Position numbers and translations under genes: made by a program. From Nocardiopsis kunsanensis DSM 44524 (GTDB lineage: Bacteria; Actinomycetota; Actinomycetes; Streptosporangiales; Streptosporangiaceae): DNA of 64,000 nt. Under the pieces are notes generated by a model that searched no databases, was not told the DNA's origin, and saw nothing but the letters and a program-made list of their open reading frames with translations. The stretch is taken from the NCBI RefSeq assembly GCF_000340965.1, contig NZ_ANAY01000015.1:62001-126000 (forward strand). Reading direction: 5' to 3'. Shown here piece by piece: positions 1-8,474 of this stretch; the first letter of the stretch is position 1, and each line of letters opens with the position of its first letter.

Positions 1-376
1 GTGGTCGGGCCGGGCGGACGATGTCGGCCTCGGGGAGAACCCGGTGGAGGGTCACGAGCAGCAGCACGTCGGCCTCACGGGCGCACTCCTCAAGACACAG
101 CCGGAGACGGCCAGGCCCGGGGACCTGGAGAACAGGCGCTCGAGTTCGACCGGAGGCTCATGCGCGGGAGGTCCGACCACACCTGTCCAAGGCACGGTCC
201 CGGCCGCGAGCCGGTGCCCGGACTTCGGCGCGCGGGGAAGCGGTCAGGGCCGCCCCGGTCCGTCCACCCGTACATCCTTGCGGTTATCGTGCCCCGTGAC
301 CCATTCGCCACGGTCACCGGCAGCGTCGCCGGCCGTCCCCTCAGCAGTACGCCTGACCAACCAGGAGGAAGTCGGC
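1..376. other. Unassigned left-edge stretch and pyc leader
   Basis: No gene can be supported here with confidence. Bases 1 to about 160, read on the minus strand, have an open frame with GC-rich third positions that could be the first few dozen codons of a gene running off the left edge, but no clear start or ribosome binding site supports it, and the opposite frame also looks coding-like. Bases about 165-376 are the leader of the pyruvate carboxylase gene. AGGAGG at 363-368 is its ribosome binding site. Confidence 0.4.
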
Positions 377-3300
377 ATGTTCCGCAAAGTACTCGTGGCA
401 AACCGGAGTGAGATCGCCATCCGGGCGCTGCGTGCCGGGTACGAACTGGGTGCCCGCACCGTCGCTGTCTTCCCGTACGAGGACCGCAACTCGCTGCACC
501 GTCTCAAGGCCGACGAGGCCTACCAGATCGGCGAACCCGGCCATCCTGTCCGCGCCTACCTGTCCGTGGACGAGATCATCCGCGCCGCGGTCGATTCCGG
601 AGCCGACGCCGTCTATCCCGGTTACGGTTTCCTGTCGGAGAACCCCGACCTCGCACACGCCTGCGAAGAGGCAGGCATCACCTTCGTCGGCCCGCCCGCC
701 GAGGTGCTGAAGCTGACCGGTGACAAGTCACGCGCGGTGGCCGCCGCCCGCGAGGCCGGCGTCCCCGTTCTCGAGTCCAGCGCTCCTTCCGACGACGCCG
801 ACGCCCTGATGGCCGAGGCGGAGGAGATCGGTTTCCCCCTTTTCGTCAAGGCCGTGGCCGGCGGCGGTGGCCGTGGCATGCGACGGGTGCAGGAGCCCGG
901 GGAACTGCGTTCCGCGCTCGAAGCCGCCATGCGGGAGGCCGCCACAGCCTTCGGGGACCCCACCGTGTTCCTGGAACGTGCCGTGACCTCCCCGCGCCAT
1001 ATCGAGGTGCAGATCCTCGCCGACGGCGCGGGCAATGTCGTGCACCTCTACGAACGCGACTGCTCGCTCCAGCGCCGGCACCAGAAGGTCATCGAACTGG
1101 CCCCCGCCCCCAACCTCGATCCCGCCCTGCGCGAACGCATCTGTGAGGACGCGGTGCGTTTCGCCCGGCAGATCGGTTACCGCAACGCGGGAACGGTCGA
1201 GTTCCTGGTCGGCGCGGACGGCAGCCACGTCTTCATCGAGATGAACCCGCGTATCCAGGTCGAGCACACGGTCACCGAGGAGGTCACCGACGTCGACCTG
1301 GTGCAGTCCCAGCTGCGGATCGCCTCGGGCCAGACCCTGGGCGACCTCGGCATCGCCCAGGAAGACGTCTACGTACGCGGTGCGGCTCTGCAGTGCCGCA
1401 TCACGACGGAGGACCCGGCCAACGACTTCCGCCCCGACACCGGGACCATCAGTGCCTACCGCTCCCCCGGTGGCTCGGGGATCCGGCTGGACGGCGGCAC
1501 CTCGGCCACGGGCACCGAGATCATCCCGCACTTCGACTCCCTCCTGGTGAAGTTGACCTGCCGGGGCCACAACCTGGCCACGGCGCTCAACCGGGCCCGC
1601 CGAGCCGTGGCGGAGTTCCGCATCCGCAGTATCGCCACGAACATCCCCTTCCTGCAGGCAGTGCTGGAGGACCCCGACTTCGAGGCGGGGCAGATCACGA
1701 CCTCCTTCATCGAGGAGCGCCCGCACCTGCTGACCGCTCGTCCCTCTGCGGACCGGGGTACCCGGCTGCTGACCTATCTGGCCGACGTGACGGTGAACAA
1801 GCCGCACGGTGAACGCCCCCAGCTGATCGATCCGGCCACGAAGCTGCCCTCGCTGCCCACGGGGACGCCGCCCGCGGGGTCGCGTCAGCGCCTGACCGAG
1901 CTCGGCCCGGACGGGTTCGCACGGTGGCTGCGTGAATCACCGAACCTGGCGGTGACCGACACCACCTTCCGGGACGCTCACCAGTCCCTGCTGGCCACCC
2001 GGGTACGTACCAAGGACCTGCTGGCGGTAGCACCAGCGGTGACGCACACCCTGCCCGAGCTGCTCTCGCTGGAGGCCTGGGGCGGCGCCACCTACGACGT
2101 GGCACTGCGTTTCCTGGCCGAGGACCCCTGGGAACGGTTGGCCGCGCTACGCGAAGCCGTGCCCAACATCTGTCTCCAGATGCTGCTGCGCGGCCGCAAC
2201 ACGGTGGGCTACACGCCCTATCCAACGGAAGTGACCAGCGCCTTCGTCCACGAGGCCGCGGAAACGGGCGTGGACATCTTCCGGATCTTCGACGCGCTCA
2301 ACGACGTCGAGCAGATGCGTCCGGCGATCGAGGCAGTACGCGAGACCGGCACCTCGGTGGCGGAGGTCGCCCTGTGCTACACCTCCGACCTCTCCGACCC
2401 CTCGGAGAAGCTCTACACCCTGGACTACTACCTGAAGCTGGCCGAACGCATCGTGGCGGCGGGCGCCCACGTGATCGCGATCAAGGACATGGCCGGGCTG
2501 CTGCGCGCCCCGGCCGCCGAGCAGCTGGTCTCGGCGCTGCGCCGTGAGTTCGACCTGCCGGTGCACGTCCATACCCACGACACCACGGGTGGCCAGCTGG
2601 CCACCTACCTGGCTGCTGCCAACGCCGGAGCGGACGCGGTGGACGGCGCGGTGGCATCGATGGCGGGCACCACGTCCCAACCGTCGCTGTCGGCGATCGT
2701 GGCCGCTTTCGACCACTCCGAGCGCTCCACCGGCCTGGACCTGGACGCGGTCAACGAGCTGGAGCCGTACTGGGAGTCGGTGCGCCGTGTCTACGCACCT
2801 TTCGAGGCGGGGCTGTCCTCTCCCACCGGGCGGGTGTACCACCACGAGATCCCGGGCGGGCAGCTGTCCAACCTCCGCACGCAGGCGGTCGCTCTGGGGC
2901 TGGGCGAGCACTTCGAGGACGTGGAGGCCATGTACGCCGCCGCCGACCGGATGCTGGGCCGTCTGGTCAAGGTCACGCCGTCCTCCAAGGTGGTGGGTGA
3001 CCTGGCGCTGCACCTGGTCGGTGCGGGAGTTTCCCCGGAGGAGTTCGAGTCCGACCCCGGCAAGTTCGACATCCCCGACTCCGTGGTGGGCTTCCTCCGC
3101 GGCGAGCTGGGCCTTCCCCCGGGCGGGTGGCCGGAACCGTTCCGTACCCGGGCGCTCGAAGGGCGGCCGGGGGAGCTGGCGACAGCGGAACTGACCGAGG
3201 AGGACCGCACCGGGTTGGCCCAGGAGCGGCGGGCCACGCTCAACCGGCTGCTCTTTCCCGGACCGACCGAGGAGTTCGAGGAACACCGGACCGCTTACGG

Positions 3301-3751
3301 CGACACCAGCGTGCTGTCCAGCTCCGACTTCTTCTACGGCCTGAGTGCGGGCGAGGAGTGCTCGGTGGACCTGTCCCCGGGTGTGCGGTTGCTCATCGAG
3401 CTGGAGGCGGTGAGCGAGGCCGATGAACGCGGGGTGCGCACGGTGATGGCCATGCTCAACAACCAGCTGCGCCCGATCCAGGTCAGGGACCGCGCGCTGG
3501 CTTCGAACGTGCGCGCCGCCGAAAAGGCGGACAAGTCGAACCCGGGGCACGTGGCCGCGCCCTTCGACGGAGCGATCAGCCTGGCGGTCTCCGAAGGTGA
3601 GGAGGTCGAGGCCGGGGCGACAGTGGCCACCATCGAGGCAATGAAGATGGAGGCCTCGATCACGGCGCCCGTGTCGGGGCGGGTCACGCGCTTGGTGACC
3701 GACCCGGTGCAGAAGGTGGAGGGCGGCGACCTGCTCCTCTGCCTGGAGTGA
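377..3751 (+). CDS. pyc: Pyruvate carboxylase, single-chain, biotin-dependent
   Basis: Carboxylates pyruvate to oxaloacetate (anaplerosis) with ATP and bicarbonate in the cytoplasm. The 1124-residue protein has the full single-chain order. The biotin carboxylase is at about residues 1-450 (VLVANRSEIAIR at the start, EMNPRIQVEHT near residue 290). The carboxyltransferase begins near residue 528 with TDTTFRDAHQSLLATR. The C-terminal biotinyl domain has EAMKMEA, whose lysine is near residue 1090. The length matches the 1120-1150 residues usual in actinobacteria. The ATG at 377 is chosen because AGGAGG lies 8 bases upstream and the protein starts MFRKVLVANR as family members do; the frame is open further upstream to 44 but that part resembles nothing. 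It stands alone, convergent with the next gene. I see no regulator beside it. Confidence 0.97.
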   Translation: MFRKVLVANRSEIAIRALRAGYELGARTVAVFPYEDRNSLHRLKADEAYQIGEPGHPVRAYLSVDEIIRAAVDSGADAVYPGYGFLSENPDLAHACEEAGITFVGPPAEVLKLTGDKSRAVAAAREAGVPVLESSAPSDDADALMAEAEEIGFPLFVKAVAGGGGRGMRRVQEPGELRSALEAAMREAATAFGDPTVFLERAVTSPRHIEVQILADGAGNVVHLYERDCSLQRRHQKVIELAPAPNLDPALRERICEDAVRFARQIGYRNAGTVEFLVGADGSHVFIEMNPRIQVEHTVTEEVTDVDLVQSQLRIASGQTLGDLGIAQEDVYVRGAALQCRITTEDPANDFRPDTGTISAYRSPGGSGIRLDGGTSATGTEIIPHFDSLLVKLTCRGHNLATALNRARRAVAEFRIRSIATNIPFLQAVLEDPDFEAGQITTSFIEERPHLLTARPSADRGTRLLTYLADVTVNKPHGERPQLIDPATKLPSLPTGTPPAGSRQRLTELGPDGFARWLRESPNLAVTDTTFRDAHQSLLATRVRTKDLLAVAPAVTHTLPELLSLEAWGGATYDVALRFLAEDPWERLAALREAVPNICLQMLLRGRNTVGYTPYPTEVTSAFVHEAAETGVDIFRIFDALNDVEQMRPAIEAVRETGTSVAEVALCYTSDLSDPSEKLYTLDYYLKLAERIVAAGAHVIAIKDMAGLLRAPAAEQLVSALRREFDLPVHVHTHDTTGGQLATYLAAANAGADAVDGAVASMAGTTSQPSLSAIVAAFDHSERSTGLDLDAVNELEPYWESVRRVYAPFEAGLSSPTGRVYHHEIPGGQLSNLRTQAVALGLGEHFEDVEAMYAAADRMLGRLVKVTPSSKVVGDLALHLVGAGVSPEEFESDPGKFDIPDSVVGFLRGELGLPPGGWPEPFRTRALEGRPGELATAELTEEDRTGLAQERRATLNRLLFPGPTEEFEEHRTAYGDTSVLSSSDFFYGLSAGEECSVDLSPGVRLLIELEAVSEADERGVRTVMAMLNNQLRPIQVRDRALASNVRAAEKADKSNPGHVAAPFDGAISLAVSEGEEVEAGATVATIEAMKMEASITAPVSGRVTRLVTDPVQKVEGGDLLLCLE

Positions 3752-3795
3752 TGCCCGACGTTCTCGAAGCAGCCACCGGTTGACGGCGCCGCGGC

Positions 3796-3839
3796 CGCCC
3801 CTCATCGGGGGCGCGTCCGCAGCGCCGCCCGCGCGGCGC
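3796..3839. terminator. Two small GC hairpins after pyc
   Basis: Two short inverted repeats lie in series in the gap between convergent genes: CGCCCC/GGGGCG at 3796-3801 and 3808-3813, and GCGCCGC/GCGGCGC at 3822-3828 and 3833-3839. There is no U-tract, as is common for actinomycete terminators. They may terminate pyc and the oppositely oriented oxidoreductase gene. In such GC-rich DNA short stems can arise by chance. Confidence 0.4.
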
Positions 3840-3948
3840 GAACCCCCGGCCTCGCGCAGCAACGGAACGGTTCCGGACGCGAACGGACGGGGCGGTCGCC
3901 CTCGGCCCGGACCGGGCGAGGTGACACCCACCCGGCGCCCGGGCCGTC

Positions 3949-5079
3949 CTACCGCGTTTCAGGGGCCGGAGGGGCTTCGAGGCTGCGGTGCCGGCGGACC
4001 CCGTGTGCGAAGTCCGGCACCAGCGACGTACCGGTGCGCAGATCCTCACGGAACTGCCGGTAGGCGTGCGCCACAGAGTACGCGGCCGAGTCCGAGACGG
4101 GGTCGAGCGACGGGACCCCGACGTAGGGGCCCGGTACGGTCAGCGGGGCCGGTTCGGTCTCGTCCCCCCGCGCGCCCCACAGGCTGATCGGTGCGAGCTG
4201 CAGATGACCGGTCGGCGCAGTCACGACGATGTCGCCCTCGGTACCGTTGATCTCCCAACGGAAGTTCGTGCCGCGGGAGGACCCCCCGCGGTAATGGAAG
4301 GTCGCGACCGCCCCGCCCGGCAGACACCCGGAAGCCACCACCTGGTCGGGCGAGGACATCGGGACCCTCTCACCGGTCTCACGGTCCACAGTCGAGGTCC
4401 GGCGCTGTGCCTGCTCGACCCGTAGTTCTTCCGGCTCACCGAGAACAGAGGCCACCCCGTCGAAGGTGTGGCCGAAGGGGATGGTCAGCAGGGTGGCCCC
4501 GTTGGCGGGGTCGAGCAGGTACCGGTTGCGCGGATCGGTGTAGGCGCCCCACGCCTGTCCCGTACCGACGACCGTGGTCGACAGGACCCGGCCCACGTAT
4601 CCGTCCGCCACCAGGTCGCGGATGTAGGCCAGGGCCGGGTTGGACCGGGCCTGGAGGCCGACGGCGTTGGGCAGTCCCCGGCTGCTCGCCAGGTCCGCGA
4701 GCTCCTCGGCCTCCGCGAGCCCGTTGCCCAACGGCCACTCGCACAGTACGCCCTTGCCCGCATCCAACGCCGCCTTCACGAGCTCACGGTGGTGGGGGAC
4801 CTTCACTGCGACGACGACCAGGTCCACCTCGTCCGCGGCAGCCAGTTCGGCCGCGCTCCCGAAGGCACGGGGCACCCTGTGCATCTCGGCGGAACGCATC
4901 GCGGACTCGTGGGAGCCGGCGCTCACCGCCCGCAACTCGTAGCCGTCCACGGCCCGCAGAGCGGGTAGGTGTGCAGTCCGTGCCCAGCTCCCGGCAGCCG
5001 CGCCCAGGCCGACGATCCCGACCCCGATGGGTGTGCCGGGTTCGGCCGAGTGACTCGGTGTCGTGTCTGAGGTGTCCAT
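3949..5079 (-). CDS. Gfo/Idh/MocA family oxidoreductase
   Basis: Predicted NAD(P)-dependent oxidoreductase of 376 residues acting in the cytoplasm, probably on a sugar or cyclitol; substrate not determinable. An N-terminal Rossmann fold is seen as GVGIVGLGAAAGSWART (residues about 18-34). It is followed by the family's CEWPLGN segment, equivalent to the EKP motif, with Trp in place of Lys. The second half is the alpha/beta substrate domain. The GxGxxG-like glycines, and the CEWPLG variant typical of Gal80-like members, point to that subgroup, some of which are regulators rather than enzymes. The ATG at 5079 has only a weak upstream AGG; a GTG three codons upstream is possible. It is a single gene, convergent with pyc and 128 bp downstream of the LCP gene's stop on the same strand. 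Confidence 0.85.
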   Translation of the reverse strand: MDTSDTTPSHSAEPGTPIGVGIVGLGAAAGSWARTAHLPALRAVDGYELRAVSAGSHESAMRSAEMHRVPRAFGSAAELAAADEVDLVVVAVKVPHHRELVKAALDAGKGVLCEWPLGNGLAEAEELADLASSRGLPNAVGLQARSNPALAYIRDLVADGYVGRVLSTTVVGTGQAWGAYTDPRNRYLLDPANGATLLTIPFGHTFDGVASVLGEPEELRVEQAQRRTSTVDRETGERVPMSSPDQVVASGCLPGGAVATFHYRGGSSRGTNFRWEINGTEGDIVVTAPTGHLQLAPISLWGARGDETEPAPLTVPGPYVGVPSLDPVSDSAAYSVAHAYRQFREDLRTGTSLVPDFAHGVRRHRSLEAPPAPETR

Positions 5080-5206
5080 GGCGCGCACCGTATCGGGCCT
5101 TCGTCCAGGTCCGAGCTTCGGATCAAGGAGCCATTCCTGCGTATCGGTCCGAGACAGGGACCTCTTTCGACATTGACCTGAACAGACCTCGGCGCGTGGT
5201 CTCACC

Positions 5207-6616
5207 TCAGCAGGCGTTCTCCTCTTCGGCCTCGGCGGTGACACCGTCCAGGTCCTCGGTGACGGACAGGTCGGTTTCCGCGGCCGAACTCTCCTCGAAG
5301 CCGTCCCAGTCGGTTCCGGCGACCAGTTCGAGGGTCCCCTCCAAGCCCTGGGCCTCCTCGATCCGGGCGTTCTCGGTGAAGTCCGCCAGCAGCGTGGCCG
5401 CGGACCCGCCCCCGGGGCCGTAGAAGATCGTGGTGGCCTCGGGGGCACGTGTCTCGGGGTTTCCCGTGCCGCTGACCTCGTAGCCTTCTCGGAGCAGGAC
5501 GGTCTCGATCTCCGACGCGAGTCCGTCGATATCCGTGTTGTTGACGACCTCGACGGAGACGTCGGAGGTCTCGGGCGACTCGGCCTCGCGCTCCTCCTGT
5601 GTGTCTTCGTCCTGCTCGCCGGTCAGGTCCGCACCCGCATTGATCGCGGCGAACAGCTCCGAGGCCTCGGGCCGGCTCATGACAAGGCGGTCGGCGTTCT
5701 CGGGGTGGGCCTCGGTGGGGACCGTGACGAACTGAACCTGGTCCAGGTCGATCCCTCGCATCGAGATGGCGAGGTCGGTCATCGTGTCGACGGTCAAGCC
5801 GTCGTCGGTGGTGATGGAGTCGGTCACCGCACCGAGGAAGTTGGTGATGGTTACGGGTCTGGCCATGATGTCGCTGTTGAGGACCTCGCGCAGCATCGCG
5901 CCCATGAACTCCTGCTGGCGGTCGATGCGCGACAGGTCACTGCCGTCGCTCTGGGCGTAGCGTGAGCGCACGAACCCCAGGGAATCCTCACCGTTCAGAA
6001 CCTGGAGTCCGGCGTCCAGTTCCAGCTGGGCTTTCGGGTCCTCGACAGGCTCGGGGATACACATCTCCACCCCGCCGATGGCGTCCACCATGTCCTTGAA
6101 TCCGACGAAGTCCATCATGACGAAATGGTCCAGGTGCACACCGGTGGCTTCCTCGACCACCTTCCACTGGCATCCCACTCCGCCGAAGGTCATGGCGGAG
6201 CTGATCATGCCCTGCTGGGGGGCCATGCCCTCGTACCCCTCGACCGGGTCGCACCCGGGCAGGTCGACGACGAGATCGCGGGGCAGGTTCACCAGGGTGG
6301 CGGCTCCGCTGTCCACGTCGATACTGGCGATGAGTATCGTGTCAGCGCGCTCGCCCTCCGCGTCTCCGTAGTCCGCGTTCTCGCCCGTGCGTACGTCGGA
6401 GCCGAGCACAAGAAGGTTCATGAGGCCCTCGACATTCACGGGGCGGTCATCCCACTCGTCGGTATCGACCTCGGCTGTCGTGACGTTGCCGATCAGACCC
6501 TGGTACCAGCCGTAGCCGGCCAGACTCACGATGATGGCCAGCACAGTGGCGACACAGGCTGTCCATTGCGCAGTGGACAGCCGGGACGCGCCACGGACAG
6601 AGCGTTCTTCGAACAT
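5207..6616 (-). CDS. LytR-CpsA-Psr (LCP) family cell-wall glycopolymer transferase with LytR_C domain
   Basis: LCP proteins transfer undecaprenyl-linked glycopolymers (teichoic acid, arabinogalactan or capsule) onto peptidoglycan outside the membrane. The 469-residue product has a short cytoplasmic tail and one membrane helix at about residues 15-35 (TACVATVLAIIVSLAGYGWY). The LCP core follows, with LLVLGSDVRTGE, ADTILIASID, LVNLPRDLVVDLPG and SRYAQSDGSDLSRIDRQQEF, the Arg/Asp positions that bind the pyrophosphate lipid. A C-terminal LytR_C domain begins near residue 345 (VSVEVVNNTDIDGLASEI). An acidic linker joins them. ATG 6616 is chosen because the membrane helix then follows at the usual distance; an in-frame start at 6676 has no ribosome binding site. 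A phased 11-bp repeat array lies about 215 bp upstream and probably ties it to the neighbouring two-component system. Confidence 0.92.
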   Translation of the reverse strand: MFEERSVRGASRLSTAQWTACVATVLAIIVSLAGYGWYQGLIGNVTTAEVDTDEWDDRPVNVEGLMNLLVLGSDVRTGENADYGDAEGERADTILIASIDVDSGAATLVNLPRDLVVDLPGCDPVEGYEGMAPQQGMISSAMTFGGVGCQWKVVEEATGVHLDHFVMMDFVGFKDMVDAIGGVEMCIPEPVEDPKAQLELDAGLQVLNGEDSLGFVRSRYAQSDGSDLSRIDRQQEFMGAMLREVLNSDIMARPVTITNFLGAVTDSITTDDGLTVDTMTDLAISMRGIDLDQVQFVTVPTEAHPENADRLVMSRPEASELFAAINAGADLTGEQDEDTQEEREAESPETSDVSVEVVNNTDIDGLASEIETVLLREGYEVSGTGNPETRAPEATTIFYGPGGGSAATLLADFTENARIEEAQGLEGTLELVAGTDWDGFEESSAAETDLSVTEDLDGVTAEAEEENAC

Positions 6617-6830
6617 GAGGTAGCAGAGCCTTCGGTGAAGCGGACACAGGGAATAGGAAAAACCATTGCCGGTCAAAATAAACGACTGAACACGGCCCCG
6701 CTTCGAGCCGCGATTAATTCACGGAAGTACCCCCTGAAGTAAATACCGCAGGAGCCTACACGGTAACTCCGAGCCGAATCGGTCGATATCCTCCTGCACC
6801 GAGAGGATCCGCCCATCATGTCAGCGATGG

Positions 6831-6880
6831 CTGAATACTGACTGAAGCGGCCCTGAAGGCCGTCTTCAGGTGAGCTTCAG
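6831..6880. promoter_or_regulatory. Five-unit, 11-bp phased hexamer array (probable OmpR-family operator)
   Basis: CTGAAT at 6831, CTGAAG at 6842, CTGAAG at 6853, CTTCAG at 6864 and CTTCAG at 6875 start exactly 11 bp apart. The last two are the same hexamer on the other strand. One-turn spacing of direct repeats is the known arrangement for PhoB/OmpR-class response regulators. The array lies between the PepSY-like gene and the LCP gene, upstream of the latter. A matching array at 7709-7736 precedes the response regulator gene. Confidence 0.75.
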
Positions 6881-6955
6881 AAAACACCAGGAAAACCGCA
6901 CGAGGTGCCCCACCCGGCCTGATGCCGTCGCACCTCACTCGGGTGCCGGATACCG

Positions 6956-7648
6956 TCAGTCGCCTGAGCGAATGTCCACGACCTCACCGGAGAAGTCGAG
7001 GAGCACGTCGTAGAATCGCCCGTCGGGGCTTCGCACACCGACCTCCCAGCCGTCCTCGTCGGTCCACTCGATGCTGGTGGCACGGGAGCTCTCCCCGACA
7101 GCCTCTTCCGCTGCGGCGCCGACCTCTTCCCGGCCGGCTTCGGACCGGGCCCCAGGGTCCTCCCACGGAGCCGGGCCCCCATCGGCGTCTCGAAAGGGCA
7201 GCCCGTTGATGGTGAACACACCGAACTCGTCACGCTCCCCGTCCTCGTCGGAGCCGTGGCGCACACCGAGCGTAACGTCGGACCCGTTCAGAGCGTGCAG
7301 CTCGTCCAGGACCGGATCAGCGGTCCCATCACCATCGAAGTCCTCCAGGACCGGGTCGGTGAGCAGCCACGCACGAGGGCCGAAGTCGACCTCGACACCC
7401 GCGCCGTACCAATCGTCGAGATCATCGCCGGAACGCAGTTCGCCGGCCAACTGTTCCAGGCCGTCGACCGGTATGGAATCCCCCTCTCCGCTGGGTTCGG
7501 GAAGTGAGGAGGAGCCGGTGAACCCATCGAGGCGAATCGTGTCGACCGCCCGTTCCGGGTCCTCGGAGAAGTGGTATCCGCCGATGCCCAGGACCGCCGA
7601 CACCGCCATCATGCAGGTGACGAGTACGGTCGTCCGTCGTCGCATCAT
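6956..7648 (-). CDS. Secreted or membrane-anchored PepSY-like protein
   Basis: The 230-residue protein has an N-terminal hydrophobic segment after MMRRR (residues 7-25) that is a signal peptide or anchor; the rest is acidic and should lie outside the membrane. A central region holds DFDGDGTADP, a calcium-loop-like or repeat-like stretch. The C-terminal part (SSRATSIEWTDEDGWEVGVRSP... VLLDFSGEVVDIR) has the alternating hydrophobic pattern of a PepSY domain. Such proteins are often encoded next to OmpR-type two-component systems. ATG 7648 has AAGGA just upstream (a second ATG follows at once). The gene is divergent from the response regulator, with the phased repeats in the 160-bp gap, so co-regulation is likely. 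Exact function unknown. Confidence 0.75.
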   Translation of the reverse strand: MMRRRTTVLVTCMMAVSAVLGIGGYHFSEDPERAVDTIRLDGFTGSSSLPEPSGEGDSIPVDGLEQLAGELRSGDDLDDWYGAGVEVDFGPRAWLLTDPVLEDFDGDGTADPVLDELHALNGSDVTLGVRHGSDEDGERDEFGVFTINGLPFRDADGGPAPWEDPGARSEAGREEVGAAAEEAVGESSRATSIEWTDEDGWEVGVRSPDGRFYDVLLDFSGEVVDIRSGD

Positions 7649-7708
7649 CGTTCCTTATACGGTGGAGCCGGACAGGTCCCCATTATTCACGGGCCTGATG
7701 ATGGGACC

Positions 7709-7736
7709 CTGAAAACATCCTGAAAATCGCATTCAG
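7709..7736. promoter_or_regulatory. Three-unit, 11-bp phased hexamer array in divergent promoter
   Basis: CTGAAA starts at 7709 and 7720, and ATTCAG (its reverse-strand form) at 7731, again exactly 11 bp apart. The array lies between the divergently read PepSY-like gene and the response regulator gene, so it can serve both promoters. Same hexamer and phase as the array at 6831-6880, suggesting one regulator binds both. Confidence 0.75.
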
Positions 7737-7808
7737 GTTTCTTTTATCGTGAACCCAGCATTCCTCTGCGTGCTGGGCCGGACCGAGTGAGCAGGAGGAT
7801 GCAACGCG

Positions 7809-8474
7809 GTGACGATTCTGTTGGTCGAGGACGAGGCGGGTATCGTCTCCTTCGTGCAGCGAGGGCTGGAAAGCGCCGGATACCAAGTGGTGACCGCCTC
7901 CGACGGTATCGACGGGTTGGTCATGGCCCAGTCCTCCGATGTCGAACTGGTCATCCTGGACCTGGGGTTGCCGGGCCTGCCCGGCGAGGAGGTTCTGCGC
8001 AGACTGCGCCGGCGCCGCCCTTCGGTCCCGGTGATCGTACTGACCGCGAAGGACGCGGTGAGCGACCGGGTCGCGAACCTCGACGCCGGCGCGGACGACT
8101 ACACCGTCAAGCCGTTCAGCCTGAACGAACTCCTGGCCAGAGTCCGGGCCCGGTTGCGTACCAGCGACCAGGAACGCGGCGATACCTTGGCTGCTGGAGG
8201 CCTGACGCTGGACTTCGGAGCACATGTCGCTCGCGTGGACGGTGCCACCATCACCCTGTCGGCTCGGGAGTTCGCCCTGTTGGCGGTCTTCATCCGCCAT
8301 CCCGGCCAGGTGTTCTCCCAGCCCCAGCTGCTGGATCTGGTGTGGGGATACGATTTCGAGGGTGCCTCCAATGTCGTCGAGGTCTACGTCAGCCAGCTAC
8401 GACGCAAGCTCGGCGCGAATCGTATCCAGACCGTGCGCGGTGCCGGGTACCGCTTGAGCGGCGACTCGGGATGA
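7809..8474 (+). CDS. OmpR/PhoB-family response regulator
   Basis: A 221-residue two-component DNA-binding regulator. The receiver domain (residues 1-115) has the acidic pair in LVEDEAG, the phospho-acceptor Asp51 in VILDLGLPG, Thr in VLTAKD and Lys in YTVKPF. The winged-helix effector domain (about 125-217) ends with the usual VSQLRRKLG and IQTVRGAGYRL segments. The GTG at 7809 is supported by AGGAGG at 7793-7798. Its stop overlaps the kinase ATG by 4 bp, so the pair is translationally coupled. The phased hexamers upstream are its likely binding sites, giving autoregulation and control of the PepSY-like and LCP genes. The signal sensed is unknown. Confidence 0.95.
   Translation: MTILLVEDEAGIVSFVQRGLESAGYQVVTASDGIDGLVMAQSSDVELVILDLGLPGLPGEEVLRRLRRRRPSVPVIVLTAKDAVSDRVANLDAGADDYTVKPFSLNELLARVRARLRTSDQERGDTLAAGGLTLDFGAHVARVDGATITLSAREFALLAVFIRHPGQVFSQPQLLDLVWGYDFEGASNVVEVYVSQLRRKLGANRIQTVRGAGYRLSGDSG

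Noticed and set aside
2147-3931. 594-codon open frame antisense to pyc
   Set aside because: Low-complexity His/Arg/Gly-rich product with no family resemblance; a shadow of the strongly supported carboxylase gene in GC-rich DNA.
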